Of a DNA stretch of 40,182 bases, positions 15,877 through 25,133 are shown piece after piece. Positions within the stretch are counted from its first letter, which is position 1; each line of letters begins with the position of its first letter. A program made the translations under genes and the position numbers. The notes beneath the pieces are model-generated. The model searched no databases and had not been told where the DNA came from. It saw only the letters and a list, made by a program, of their open reading frames with translations. The stretch is from Anaerocolumna sp. (GTDB taxonomy: Bacteria; Bacillota; Clostridia; Lachnospirales; Lachnospiraceae): NCBI GenBank assembly GCA_029256725.1, contig JAQSXJ010000033.1:1-40182 (forward strand), written 5' to 3'.

Positions 15877-17382
15877 ATGATTTATGACCTATTAGATGAT
15901 GCGGTAAGAAAGTGGGGTAACAAGCCAGCGGCTATATGTAATGGCAACAAAAAAACGTATTCAGAACTAAGCAATATGGTTGAGCTAATAGCGGACGAAT
16001 TAAAAAAATACAAAGGAACTGCAGGTAATAACATCCTCCTGGCAATGGACAACAGTATGGAATTTGTGGAAAGCTTTTTTGCAATCAACAAAGCGGGGGG
16101 AACCATCATTCCATTATATATGAATATGGGAGAAAGCAAACTGAAAAACATCATTGAGCATTATGAAATCAGATGCATTCTGACCTTGAAGAAATATAAG
16201 AAAAAAATAGAGATTGCTTTAGAAGAGTCGGTAAATCATTTGGAAAAAGTACTTTACATAGAAGATAATGGCAGATCAGTAACCGTTGACACTATAGATT
16301 ATAGACCTGCATTAACAGATGAGTCATATTACAGAGATAATAGCCCCGGTATTATTTTATTTTCTTCCGGTACTACGAATCTTCCTAAAGGTATTATGCT
16401 CTCAAACAATAATATCTTAAGTAATGTAAAAGCTATCTCTGAATATTTATCCTTAACCAGCGAGGATAGAATATTATTAATGAAGAATATCAATCACTCC
16501 TCAAGCATTACCGGAGAGATGTTAGTATCGATACATAATGGCTGCGTACTTCACATACAGGTAGGATTTATTACGGCAACAAGTATAATGGACGCAATCT
16601 CCAATCAAAAGATAACCGTCCTTTTTGGTGTTCCGACTATATTAACTGCTATGATAACCCATGGTGAATTTCAGAAATTCAATATGGATTCCCTGCGGAT
16701 CATTAATTTTTATGGCGCAAGTATGGCTATCCATAAAATAAGAGAATTAGCGGAGAAATTCCCGAAAGTAAACTTAATATATTCCTATGGTCTTACGGAA
16801 GCAGCGCCTAGAGTGACTTATATTAAGAGAGAGGATTTATTGTCCAAAGAGGGTTCCAGCGGTATTCCGCTAAAAGGAGTAGAAGTTAAAATAATGGTTG
16901 ACCAAAAAGAAGCTAAGGCCTATGAGCAAGGAGAGATTTGTGTAAAAGGGCCTAATGTTATGATGGGATACTATAAAAATGAAGAGAAAACAAAGGCGGC
17001 ATTAGTTGACGGATATTTGTTAACAGGGGATTTAGGATGGTTGGATACGGATGGGTATTTATATGTAAAAGGAAGAAAGGATAATATGATTATCAAGAGT
17101 GGTAAGAATATATATCCGGAAGAAATAGAGGCCGTACTAATGGGATATCCGGGAATGAAAGAAGTGCTGGTCAGAGGAGAAGCAGACGATCTGGTGGGTG
17201 AGGAGATTGTTGCCTATGTGGTTTCTGACGGGGAGGAAGCATTAAGTCTCTTTGAGGTTCTCAAATATTGCAGGAAATCGTTGGAGGATTATAAGATTCC
17301 GGGAAAAATATTTCAGGTAAAGGAACTTAAGAAAACGGTAAGTAACAAAATCGTGCGTAAACAGGTTTTTGGGGAAGTTTAA
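15877..17382 (+). CDS. Acyl-adenylate ligase (AMP-dependent synthetase family), first gene of the biosynthetic operon
   Basis: 501 aa, full length, RBS GAGGAGG. ANL-family core motifs are all present: P-loop SSGTTNLPKG (163-172), YSYGLTEAAPR (A5), TGDLGWLDTDGYLYVKGRKDN (A7-A8 hinge) and the C-terminal catalytic Lys K491 (SNKIVRK). The P-loop has Asn where most members have Gly. ANL enzymes form acyl-AMP and pass the acyl group to CoA or a carrier protein. With a free carrier protein encoded directly downstream, loading of that protein is most likely. Substrate may be a fatty or aryl acid and cannot be read from the sequence. Confidence 0.88.
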   Translation: MIYDLLDDAVRKWGNKPAAICNGNKKTYSELSNMVELIADELKKYKGTAGNNILLAMDNSMEFVESFFAINKAGGTIIPLYMNMGESKLKNIIEHYEIRCILTLKKYKKKIEIALEESVNHLEKVLYIEDNGRSVTVDTIDYRPALTDESYYRDNSPGIILFSSGTTNLPKGIMLSNNNILSNVKAISEYLSLTSEDRILLMKNINHSSSITGEMLVSIHNGCVLHIQVGFITATSIMDAISNQKITVLFGVPTILTAMITHGEFQKFNMDSLRIINFYGASMAIHKIRELAEKFPKVNLIYSYGLTEAAPRVTYIKREDLLSKEGSSGIPLKGVEVKIMVDQKEAKAYEQGEICVKGPNVMMGYYKNEEKTKAALVDGYLLTGDLGWLDTDGYLYVKGRKDNMIIKSGKNIYPEEIEAVLMGYPGMKEVLVRGEADDLVGEEIVAYVVSDGEEALSLFEVLKYCRKSLEDYKIPGKIFQVKELKKTVSNKIVRKQVFGEV

Positions 17383-17407
17383 AAATAATATAGAAGGGGT
17401 GCCACAG

Positions 17408-17476
17408 ATGGGGGTAAAACCTTTTTCGTTATGGCAATATTGCAGCCTACCTGCAATATGTATGGTATCAGAATGA
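17408..17476 (+). CDS. 22-codon ORF overlapping the carrier protein start (ATGA)
   Basis: ATG at 17408 follows AAGGGG at a usable distance and encodes 22 aa (MGVKPFSLWQYC at the start, two Cys, one Trp). Its TGA overlaps the ATG of the carrier protein as ATGA at 17473-17476. The carrier gene has no good RBS of its own, so this short frame probably feeds ribosomes into it by translational coupling. It could instead be a peptide with its own role. Peptide function is speculative. Confidence 0.4.
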   Translation: MGVKPFSLWQYCSLPAICMVSE

Positions 17477-17736
17477 ATACAGTAGATGAAAGATTGAAAA
17501 CGATAATTTTAAGTACTATGAGAATTGGAATTGATTTGGAGGATATTGAAGAGGAGACAGATCTTATTAATGATTTATTATTTGATTCCATTCAAGTATT
17601 ACGATTAATCAGCAGCATTGAAGAGGAGTTTGCTATTACCATTGAAAATGAAGATTCTTTGGTTGAACTTGTGCAAAACTATGGATTACTGAGAGAATTT
17701 ATAGAAAAAACGGTAGCAGGTGATTCCGGATGTTAA
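17473..17736 (+). CDS. Acyl/peptidyl carrier protein
   Basis: 87 aa from the ATG at 17473. An earlier in-frame ATG at 17431 would add a non-homologous tail and has no RBS. The four-helix carrier fold has the phosphopantetheine site D38-S39-I-Q in LINDLLFDSIQVLRLISSIEEEF, and the acidic helix 2 typical of carriers that dock to partner enzymes. It probably receives its acyl group from the ligase upstream and presents it to the BtrH-like acyltransferases downstream, as BtrI does for BtrH in butirosin biosynthesis. The stop overlaps the next start by 7 nt. Confidence 0.9.
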   Translation: MNTVDERLKTIILSTMRIGIDLEDIEEETDLINDLLFDSIQVLRLISSIEEEFAITIENEDSLVELVQNYGLLREFIEKTVAGDSGC

Positions 17737-18917
17737 TCCAAAAGGAAAAAGAAATAAGAAAGTTGTTAAAATTCCTGGATAAGAATAATGACTTTTATCA
17801 TGAAATTATTCAAGAAAACAAGATAGACTTAGACAGTAATATAAAAGAAATCTTTCATAAATTACCGATTATAACGAAACAAGACATAAGAGAACATTAC
17901 AGTGAATACCTTTCAAAACTTGACTTGCCTGAGTTCAGCGAATTTACCAGCGGGTCTACGGGAAAGCCGGTTAATTGCGTAAAAACAAGTGCTGAGCGGA
18001 CCACTGCCGGTATTAATGTCTGGAAAAGAAGGCATCAATGGGACAAAGAAGCAGATATCAATAATTATATTTATCTTTATGATAAAAGCACTTACCGTAA
18101 AGTCGGAAATCTGCTGAATTTTGAGAAAAACAATATGATTAAATGCTTTAAACGGCTAATGGAACGAAAGCCCAGATGGTTGTCCGGCCCTATCTCCAGT
18201 TTTGAAAGATATGCAAAGCTGATTGAAGCGGGTGATGCCCAGTATACCTATGGAAGCATTAAATTTCTCGAACTAGCAGGTGAATATGCATCAAGAGAAC
18301 AGCGGGAATTTGTAGAAAAGGTATTTGGGGCAAAGACCATTAATCATTACGGAATTATTGAAAGCTGGTGCATTGCATATGAATGTCCCTGCGGGAAACT
18401 ACATGTCCAGAATAATTTATTTTATGTTGAGACCAGAAAACCGAAACAGCAATTCGAGGATCCTGATATCGGAGAAATAACAATAACAAGCTTTTACAAT
18501 AAATTAATGCCACTGGTAAGATATAATATCCAGGATTATGGAAAGGTAACCATGGAACAGTGTGAATGTGGGGAGACCTCCCAGGTCATATCCTTGTATG
18601 GCGGAAGAACAGCAGACATTATTGTTGGCACTGAGGATGTATTAGGTGAGCTGTTTTTTAAGCGAGGTATATATAAATTAATTGACCGGTATGGAGATTG
18701 TGTGGATGGATTCCGTGTGGAACAGATAAGCTTAAGAGAATTCCTGGTCCTGATTCAAAAAGGAAAAGGGTTTAAGGAAGAGATGTCAGAAATAATGACC
18801 AAACATATTAGAAGTGGTCTTGGGAAAGATGTTATGGTTCATTATGAGTATGTTGATGTGATTTCCCCTTTGCAATCAGGAAAAATGAAAATATTTTATT
18901 CACACATAAAAGAATAG
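17730..18917 (+). CDS. PaaK/CapK-like adenylate-forming ligase
   Basis: 395 aa, shorter than phenylacetate-CoA ligase. The N-terminal core has the P-loop FTSGSTGKPVNC (72-83), then NHYGIIESWCIAYECPCGKLHVQN, LMPLVRYNIQDYGKV and GGRTADIIV, ending with a C-terminal lobe and Lys in SGKMKIF. CPCG and CECG pairs resemble the zinc-binding loops seen in PaaK relatives. It should activate a carboxylic acid as its adenylate. With the ligase at 15877 this gives the operon two free adenylating enzymes besides the NRPS A domain, so two acyl building blocks, or an acyl and an aryl one, are possible. The start overlaps the carrier gene. Confidence 0.82.
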   Translation: MLIQKEKEIRKLLKFLDKNNDFYHEIIQENKIDLDSNIKEIFHKLPIITKQDIREHYSEYLSKLDLPEFSEFTSGSTGKPVNCVKTSAERTTAGINVWKRRHQWDKEADINNYIYLYDKSTYRKVGNLLNFEKNNMIKCFKRLMERKPRWLSGPISSFERYAKLIEAGDAQYTYGSIKFLELAGEYASREQREFVEKVFGAKTINHYGIIESWCIAYECPCGKLHVQNNLFYVETRKPKQQFEDPDIGEITITSFYNKLMPLVRYNIQDYGKVTMEQCECGETSQVISLYGGRTADIIVGTEDVLGELFFKRGIYKLIDRYGDCVDGFRVEQISLREFLVLIQKGKGFKEEMSEIMTKHIRSGLGKDVMVHYEYVDVISPLQSGKMKIFYSHIKE

Positions 18918-18935
18918 GAAGGAAAACAGGATATC

Positions 18936-19880
18936 ATGAATACGTTCATACCAAAGCATACGGATACCTATAATTGTCTTGAGGATGTACTTGAATGCTT
19001 AGCAACAAGCTATCAGCGTGAACATATGTTAATGTTTGCCGATGCCTGGGATTTTTCCTATTATTCCGGTGATAAAACAGCAAAAATCGGTAATCGGGTA
19101 GAAGCAGGAGAATATAATGCCTGGAGGAATCTTGAATTAAATCATGGCATTAAGTCTAAATATCATTTTACCTCTGATATGGATAAACAGTATACCATAT
19201 TAAAATCCAGTTTACAAAAGGATAGTCCGGTAGTTTTGTGGCTGGATGGATATTATGTGCCTTGGACAAATGTATACCAGAAGCTTCATTTAAAACATTT
19301 TATCATTGCCATGGAGCAGGAAGATGAGAATAAAATCAGTGTGATTGATCCCTATTGGAATCAGAAAATTAATATTTTCCGGAAAGAACTTTTTTATTTG
19401 TCAAAAGTAAGGTGTATCACTTCTTACTGTGTGGAGGAGCCGGTTATTGTCCCTGAAGTGCTGGTGGGTAAGGCTGTAAAAAAACTGATAAGAAAAGAGC
19501 ATCATGCTTTTAACTGTATGCGTGATTTTGCAAAGGAAATCACTGACAGTCTGGATTTCTCCAGGGAACTTGAGAACTTTGAAATGTTGATTTATAATTG
19601 CCCGCTCTTTATGCAACTGGCAGAGGTGTTTTTTCGAAGAAAAAATTATGCCAAATTGCTGCATTATCTTGCAGTAACTTACCACAAACCCTTTATGGAG
19701 GACTGGGCCGGGGAAATGAAGCTCATCGGAGAGAAATGGGAAATCACTCGTGAAATACTGGTTTCAATTGCTAAAGGTGAACTTAATAGGGAGGCAGTTC
19801 CTGAGTTTGTTACAGGTGTATTGCAGCTGGCTGACAGGGAAGAAGAACTGGCAATCTCCATGAATCGGAAACTGAATTAG
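18936..19880 (+). CDS. BtrH-like acyltransferase (papain/C39-type fold), copy 1
   Basis: 314 aa. The N-terminal BtrH_N-type domain carries C14 in TYNCLEDVLECLA, H121 in LHLKHFIIAM and D138 in VIDPYW, in the order and spacing of a Cys-His-Asp triad. A DGYYVPW motif lies in between. The C-terminal half is helical, like the DUF4872 part of such proteins. BtrH transfers an acyl group from a carrier protein to an amine of butirosin's aminoglycoside; related papain-fold enzymes make amide bonds in other clusters. Here it probably moves the carrier-bound acyl group to an amine or hydroxyl. No signal peptide, so it acts in the cytosol. A paralogue follows directly. Confidence 0.82.
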   Translation: MNTFIPKHTDTYNCLEDVLECLATSYQREHMLMFADAWDFSYYSGDKTAKIGNRVEAGEYNAWRNLELNHGIKSKYHFTSDMDKQYTILKSSLQKDSPVVLWLDGYYVPWTNVYQKLHLKHFIIAMEQEDENKISVIDPYWNQKINIFRKELFYLSKVRCITSYCVEEPVIVPEVLVGKAVKKLIRKEHHAFNCMRDFAKEITDSLDFSRELENFEMLIYNCPLFMQLAEVFFRRKNYAKLLHYLAVTYHKPFMEDWAGEMKLIGEKWEITREILVSIAKGELNREAVPEFVTGVLQLADREEELAISMNRKLN

Positions 19881-19890
19881 CGGAGGGGTT

Positions 19891-20853
19891 ATGGTTAACC
19901 TGGAATTTAAATTTATCAGTAAAGAAAACTATAATTGCATCGAGAATGTACTGGCAACCTTAATGTTAACCTGGGAAAGAGAATATGCGTTGATGTTTGC
20001 CAGGAACTGGGGATTTACCATACTTCCGGAAGAACATAAAACGAATCTTCTTGGATATCGAATCGGAGGAGGTATTTATCATACCTGGGATTGTCTGAAG
20101 GAATATGCAGGTGTTGAAACAAAAGAGATAACAGGAGATTCCAAGGTGCAAAAGCAGATATTGCAGACTGCACTGGCAGAAGGAAAGCCGGTTATTATAG
20201 AAATGGATGGTTATTATGCACCCTGGAAAGATGTATTTAAGAAATATCATTTACAGCATTACTGTCTGGTAGTCAGTCAGACAAATGAGGGGTATGGCTG
20301 TTTGGATCCCTATGTTAATAGTAATATCAATGTGTTTCCCTATGAATATTTTGAAGTAGCAGGCACGCAGTGTATCTTGCTTGAAGCAAAAGATGATAGA
20401 CAAGATATTGACCTGAACAAAATATTAAAAGAAGCAGCAGATATTATCTTGATGCAGGAGGGTACTATCAGCGGAATCAATGGTATCCGGGCATTTGCTG
20501 ATACCTTTGAACGTGATGTGGATTTTAAGGCAGAAATGGCAGGATACGAAGATATGATCTGGATTGCACCTTTAATATATCAAATTACGGATATCGGCTC
20601 CAGAAGATTGAATTTTTCGGAAACGTTAACTGCTTTACATAACAGATATGGGTTTAAGGAATTAGAGACTATGAGCGCCAGGACCGCGAAAAACGGCTGG
20701 GAATGGAGAAGAATTCGAAGAACCATCGTTGCAGCCATGGACAAGCCAGAACGGGATCAGAGAAGCAGAATAGCAGATATGATTCGGAAGGTAGCCGATG
20801 CAGAAGAAAATGTGGCAAAGGATATAGTAAGCTTTCTGGAAAAGGTGAATTAA
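19891..20853 (+). CDS. BtrH-like acyltransferase, copy 2
   Basis: 320 aa with RBS GGAGGGG, 10 bp after copy 1. Same layout: C16 in NYNCIENVLATLM, DGYYAPW, H123 in HLQHYCLVV, D139 in CLDPYV. The Cys-to-His spacing is 107 residues in both copies. Overall similarity is moderate, so the pair is an old duplication and the two may act on different donors or acceptors or form a heterodimer. It is followed with no gap by a small membrane protein. Confidence 0.82.
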   Translation: MVNLEFKFISKENYNCIENVLATLMLTWEREYALMFARNWGFTILPEEHKTNLLGYRIGGGIYHTWDCLKEYAGVETKEITGDSKVQKQILQTALAEGKPVIIEMDGYYAPWKDVFKKYHLQHYCLVVSQTNEGYGCLDPYVNSNINVFPYEYFEVAGTQCILLEAKDDRQDIDLNKILKEAADIILMQEGTISGINGIRAFADTFERDVDFKAEMAGYEDMIWIAPLIYQITDIGSRRLNFSETLTALHNRYGFKELETMSARTAKNGWEWRRIRRTIVAAMDKPERDQRSRIADMIRKVADAEENVAKDIVSFLEKVN

Positions 20854-21282
20854 TTGAGAAAAGTTATTTTATATAGAAAATTTAAGAACAGATTATTTCA
20901 AATCTGCGTGAAGAAAGTTTCCTTTTTATTCATATTGTTTGTACTTGCTTTGATATGTACTTTTGTTCTTGCTAGAAATACATATACCGGCAGATATCTT
21001 ATGGCAGATGGTGTTGTAAGTACTGATTCTCTTAGCAATTTTCAAATGCGAATAACGGTTGAGGCAGAACTGGTGCCGGATATCGTGAAAGAAAACAATA
21101 TAAAGTGGTATGTAAGTGCAGATAACGTCCGTCATAAAGCGGTTATTAAAGAGATTCTCTATGATGAGAAGGGAGCTTGTGATCTCATATTACAGCCTGG
21201 GGATGATGATAAATTTAGTATAGGCTTTGTTAAGAAAGTGTATGTAATTATAATGTATGGCAGGAAATATGTATTTGGATGA
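20854..21282 (+). CDS. Small single-pass membrane protein of unknown function
   Basis: 142 aa from a TTG start with AAAGGTGA upstream; it begins directly after the previous stop. A basic N-terminus and one TM helix (about 21-40; VSFLFILFVLALICTFVLA) are followed by an extracytoplasmic domain of about 100 aa that looks all-beta (FQMRITVEAELVP, KWYVSADNV, KKVYVIIMYG). The layout resembles a shortened HlyD-type adaptor, so it may assist the ABC exporter encoded next. No family recognised with confidence. Confidence 0.6.
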   Translation: MRKVILYRKFKNRLFQICVKKVSFLFILFVLALICTFVLARNTYTGRYLMADGVVSTDSLSNFQMRITVEAELVPDIVKENNIKWYVSADNVRHKAVIKEILYDEKGACDLILQPGDDDKFSIGFVKKVYVIIMYGRKYVFG

Positions 21283-21373
21283 GGGATTGATAACAAGGCA
21301 ATTATTTTAATGAAGAGAAATATTGATAACAAGATAAGATATTGAGAGTGAAGAGAAATCTTTAGAAGGAAAT

Positions 21374-21520
21374 GAGATATTGATAGAGAAATGAAACTTG
21401 ATAACAAAATGAGATATTGATAGAGAAATGAAACTTGATAACAAAATGAGATATTGATAGAGAAATGAAACTTGATAACGAATGAGATATTGACAGAGAA
21501 ATGAATCTTGATAATGAAAT
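21374..21520 (+). repeat. 37-bp tandem repeat in the gap before the ABC exporter genes
   Basis: Units beginning GAGATATTGA start at 21374, 21411, 21448 and 21484, with a further degenerate one at 21521: period 37, 37, 36, 37. The first three are nearly identical (GAGATATTGATAGAGAAATG...CTTGATAACAAAAT). Degenerate copies extend over about 21290-21560, so the repeat fills most of the 310-bp gap. It is G/A-rich on the coding strand, has stops in all frames and contains two TTGATA words per unit. No convincing -10 box was seen. Confidence 0.85.
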
Positions 21521-21625
21521 GAGAGTTTGATAACTAAGTGAAATCTGGATAATAAAATGAGATACGAAATATCAATAACGAAATATTATTAAGTGATGTA
21601 TGAAACGAATGAAAGAGGTTGCAGC

Positions 21626-23374
21626 TTGGATAAAAAGGATCTTGTTAAAAATATATTCCGTTTTGCGAAAGAATTTAAAATGCCTTTTATAAATACCTTC
21701 ATTTCTATGATAGTATTAAACGTTTCTTATATGGTATTTCCATTGTTGTTTTCTGTTATGGTAGATGAAGTTTTTGTTTATCAGAACAAAGATTTTTATG
21801 TAATGATCATTATAGCTAACCTTGCTATCTATGTATTTCAAATGGGAATAGTACTGGTTCAGGTCCTGGCAGTTGCCTATTTATCTAATCGTTTTTTATT
21901 TGATATAAGACTGAAAGTATTTCAAAAAATGCAGCATTTAAAAGCTTCAAACTACCAAAGCAAATTAATCGGTGATTTGGCAGCTGTAATAAACAAAGAT
22001 GTGGATGATATGATGACAGTAATTAATGTGAACTATTTTAATATTGTCATAAATTATGTTCAAATTATAGCCTGTGTAGTATTTGTGTTTCTGATTCATT
22101 ATAAGATTGCGATTTTAATGTTTGTTATTGTGCCCATTACCACCTTTATAGCTGTCCGGTTCGGTCGGTTAGTCAATAAAAAGATGGAGTCTTATCGAAG
22201 AGACTATGGAAATCATATCAGCTGGGTTTATGAGATACTTTCGGGTATAAGAGAAATCCATATGTTAAATGCAACCAAAGAGATCAATAAAGTATTCCTG
22301 CAGGGACGAGCTGTGTTAATAAGAGAAAAAGCACAAATGAGTTGGTTTGAATTATTATCAGAACGGGCAAATTCAGGGATTTGTATGTTGGCGAACCTTT
22401 GTATCTATGTATATGGCGGTTATCTGGTAACCCAGGGTGACATTACTTTAGGTAACATGATGGCGATCCTGTGGTTCTTTGCATTACTTAAGATGAGTTT
22501 AACCGTTGCTGCCCAGAAATCAGTCGCGGCACAAGGAAATCTGGTGGGAGTATCCAATGTGGCCTTGCTATTAGCAGAGGAGGAAGAGAAAGACGGATAT
22601 AGACGAAATCCGCTGAAATTTACAGAGGGGACGATTCGCTTTGAAAATGTCGGTTTCTCCTACAATAGTGAGAAAGAAGTACTAAACAATATCAATCTAA
22701 CAGTAACCAGAGGGCAAAAAATCGCGATAGTCGGAGCCAGTGGTTCCGGCAAGACCACACTGGCTAATCTGCTGCTTCGATTCTATGATTCATACTCCGG
22801 CAAGATATCCTTAGATAATCAGGATATTCGAGAAATTTCTTTAAAATCACTAAGAAACTCCATCGGTTATGTACAGCAGGAAACACTTATTTTTGAGGAA
22901 AGTATTAGGTACAACTTAAGGCTGGGGAACAGAAAGGCCACAGAGCAGCAGATGATACGTGTACTGGAGGAAGTAGATCTTTGGGGTGTTATTTCAATGC
23001 TTCCCAATGGGCTGGATACAGTAATTGGAGCGGAGGGGTTCAATCTGTCGGGAGGTCAGCGTCAGCGATTAGCTATTGCAAGAATTCTGCTAAAAGACCC
23101 AAAGATATTAATATTTGATGAAGCTACCTCTGCATTAGATACCAGTACGGAAAAGGAAGTTTTAAATACCTGGAATCGTCTGAGCAAAAACCGCACTACC
23201 TTAATTATTGCACACAGATTATCGACCATATTAGAGACGGATAAAGTCGCAGTCATTAAAGCGGGAAAGTTAGCAGGTTTTGATCATAATGCCGTATTGC
23301 TAAAAAACTGTGAGGAGTATAAACGGTTATTTGAGAAACAATATTTTTCACGAGAGAATGGGCAAATCATATGA
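21626..23374 (+). CDS. ABC exporter half-transporter 1 (TM-NBD fusion)
   Basis: 582 aa from a TTG at 21626, chosen because AGAGG lies 7 nt before it. A longer reading from GTG/ATG at 21593/21596 has no RBS and begins beside the repeat array. Six TM helices (about 1-310) are followed by a nucleotide-binding domain: Walker A GASGSGKTT near 370, signature LSGGQRQRLAIAR, Walker B ILIFDEATSALD and H-loop IIAHRLSTI. The ATP site is canonical. There is no C39 peptidase domain, so it does not cleave a leader. With the next gene it should form a heterodimeric exporter for the operon's product. Confidence 0.92.
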   Translation: MDKKDLVKNIFRFAKEFKMPFINTFISMIVLNVSYMVFPLLFSVMVDEVFVYQNKDFYVMIIIANLAIYVFQMGIVLVQVLAVAYLSNRFLFDIRLKVFQKMQHLKASNYQSKLIGDLAAVINKDVDDMMTVINVNYFNIVINYVQIIACVVFVFLIHYKIAILMFVIVPITTFIAVRFGRLVNKKMESYRRDYGNHISWVYEILSGIREIHMLNATKEINKVFLQGRAVLIREKAQMSWFELLSERANSGICMLANLCIYVYGGYLVTQGDITLGNMMAILWFFALLKMSLTVAAQKSVAAQGNLVGVSNVALLLAEEEEKDGYRRNPLKFTEGTIRFENVGFSYNSEKEVLNNINLTVTRGQKIAIVGASGSGKTTLANLLLRFYDSYSGKISLDNQDIREISLKSLRNSIGYVQQETLIFEESIRYNLRLGNRKATEQQMIRVLEEVDLWGVISMLPNGLDTVIGAEGFNLSGGQRQRLAIARILLKDPKILIFDEATSALDTSTEKEVLNTWNRLSKNRTTLIIAHRLSTILETDKVAVIKAGKLAGFDHNAVLLKNCEEYKRLFEKQYFSRENGQII

Positions 23375-25113
23375 AATCCAATAAACAACTAATTGAAATC
23401 ATAAAGTCATTAAAGACTTTCCTGGTAACCGGAAAGAAAGATTTTGTGTTTTTAGGAATCGGTAAAACACTGATTATTCTTTTTAGTTTAACTGAGCCAA
23501 TATTTAAAAAGTATTTAATAGATGATGTTATATTGAACAGAAAGCTTGAGGTTTTATGGTTTATTTCAATTGGAATGGTGTTGGTTTATATATTGGAAAC
23601 CATAACCCAGATTGCGATTAAGAAAAAAGAAAATAGTTTCTATTACAATATAACCTATAAAGTAATCGCAAGACTATGGAAATACATAACAGGGCAGAAA
23701 ACGGAATACTACGATGAGAACGATATCGGTGAATTAAAAAACCGTGTAGATAATGATGTCATCGTTTTAGAGGATTTTATCAAGCAGCAGATTGTAGGGC
23801 GCCTTGTGGAGATGGGGACGATTGCAGTAATCGTATCAATTCTTTTCTTTATGAATTGGATACTAACGTTATTTGGAATCCTTATCCTGCCCCTGGTATT
23901 TAAAATAACAGTAATCATGGGAAATAAAGTTGGAGATGCGACTGAGGAATATCGTAAGGCCTGGAGCAGTTATGAAAAATGGCTGGTGAATGATTTGCGA
24001 GGATGGAAAGAGGTAAGAGCGTTAAACATTCAAAAGAATGACCAGATTTATTTCGTGAAACATTGGAAGTCTTTATGTAAGAGCAATTTTACAAAATGGA
24101 TGTATTGGTTTGGAAATGAATGTTTCATTGCCTTTAAAGATACCTTTCTGGTCAATTTAAGCATTTACTTTGTTGGAGCTATTTTTATATTTAAGGGTTG
24201 GATGACAGTAGGAGAATTGCTGGTATTCAAAGTATATTACGAACAATTGATGGTGAGCATAAACCGACTGAACAATTATAATATGATATTTTCCAGAGAT
24301 TACCCGCTGTTAAAAAGAGTTGCAGATATGCTGCATTGCACAAATACAAAGAAAGAAAAGAAAGAATCCTTATTGTGCACAGATTATAACATTTCTTTTC
24401 AAAATATGTCCTTTCGATACAAAAACCAAGAGAACAATACCCTGTCAAATATTAATTTAGAGATAAAAGGGGGAGAGCGTATTGCAATTATTGGGAAAAG
24501 CGGGTGCGGGAAAAGTACTTTGGCTAAATTACTTTCCTGTCTCTATTCCCCAAGTGAGGGCAGACTTTGTATTGATGGGCAGGAGCTAAAGCTTGTGAAA
24601 GAAGAGGATATCCATGACTATATCGGCGTTGTAATGCAGGAAAGTACTATTTTTAATATGTCTGTAATGGAGAATTTGAAACTGGCAAAACCCGAAGCTG
24701 ACAGGGAAGAAATAGAACTGGCCTGTGAATATGCAGGTTTTAAGGAAGTAGTTGCACAGCTGGAAAAAGGTTATGACACAATAGTGGGTGAAAAAGGTTC
24801 AATCTTATCCGGAGGCCAGAGGCAACGGCTAAATATAGCACGAATTATGCTTAAGAATCCTAAAATTATTATTTTTGATGAAGCTACCTCGGCACTGGAT
24901 TATCAATCGGAAAAAATAATAAATGAAACCATAGAAAGAATATCGAAAGGCAGGACAGTTATTGTTATTGCCCATAGACTATCTTCTATTCTTAAGTTAG
25001 ACCGGGGAATTGTATTAAAGGACGGGAGGATTGTTGGTGATGCTTCCCTGGACGTCTTGTGGAAAGAGAATGAGGAATACAGAGATATCTTTCAAAGCCA
25101 ATATGAAAATTAA
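23371..25113 (+). CDS. ABC exporter half-transporter 2 (TM-NBD fusion)
   Basis: 580 aa; its start overlaps the previous stop (ATGA), so the two are made together. Six TM helices are followed by an NBD with Walker A GKSGCGKST near 374, signature LSGGQRQRLNIAR, Walker B KIIIFDEATSALD and H-loop VIAHRLSSI. Both NBDs keep the catalytic Glu, unlike many heterodimeric exporters where one site is degenerate. Probably exports, or flips across the membrane, the acylated product and may confer self-resistance. Confidence 0.92.
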   Translation: MKSNKQLIEIIKSLKTFLVTGKKDFVFLGIGKTLIILFSLTEPIFKKYLIDDVILNRKLEVLWFISIGMVLVYILETITQIAIKKKENSFYYNITYKVIARLWKYITGQKTEYYDENDIGELKNRVDNDVIVLEDFIKQQIVGRLVEMGTIAVIVSILFFMNWILTLFGILILPLVFKITVIMGNKVGDATEEYRKAWSSYEKWLVNDLRGWKEVRALNIQKNDQIYFVKHWKSLCKSNFTKWMYWFGNECFIAFKDTFLVNLSIYFVGAIFIFKGWMTVGELLVFKVYYEQLMVSINRLNNYNMIFSRDYPLLKRVADMLHCTNTKKEKKESLLCTDYNISFQNMSFRYKNQENNTLSNINLEIKGGERIAIIGKSGCGKSTLAKLLSCLYSPSEGRLCIDGQELKLVKEEDIHDYIGVVMQESTIFNMSVMENLKLAKPEADREEIELACEYAGFKEVVAQLEKGYDTIVGEKGSILSGGQRQRLNIARIMLKNPKIIIFDEATSALDYQSEKIINETIERISKGRTVIVIAHRLSSILKLDRGIVLKDGRIVGDASLDVLWKENEEYRDIFQSQYEN

Positions 25114-25133
25114 AATAAAAATACTATGAGGGC

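Noticed and set aside
17431..17472. Carrier protein starting at the ATG at 17431
   Set aside because: It has no RBS and would add 14 residues before the normal first helix; the ATG at 17473 gives the usual length and a coupled ATGA start.
21283..21625. CRISPR array at the 37-bp repeats
   Set aside because: Units are directly adjacent with no unique spacers, and no cas genes are present.
21593..21625. ABC exporter start at 21593/21596
   Set aside because: No ribosome binding site precedes these codons; TTG at 21626 has AGAGG at the proper distance.
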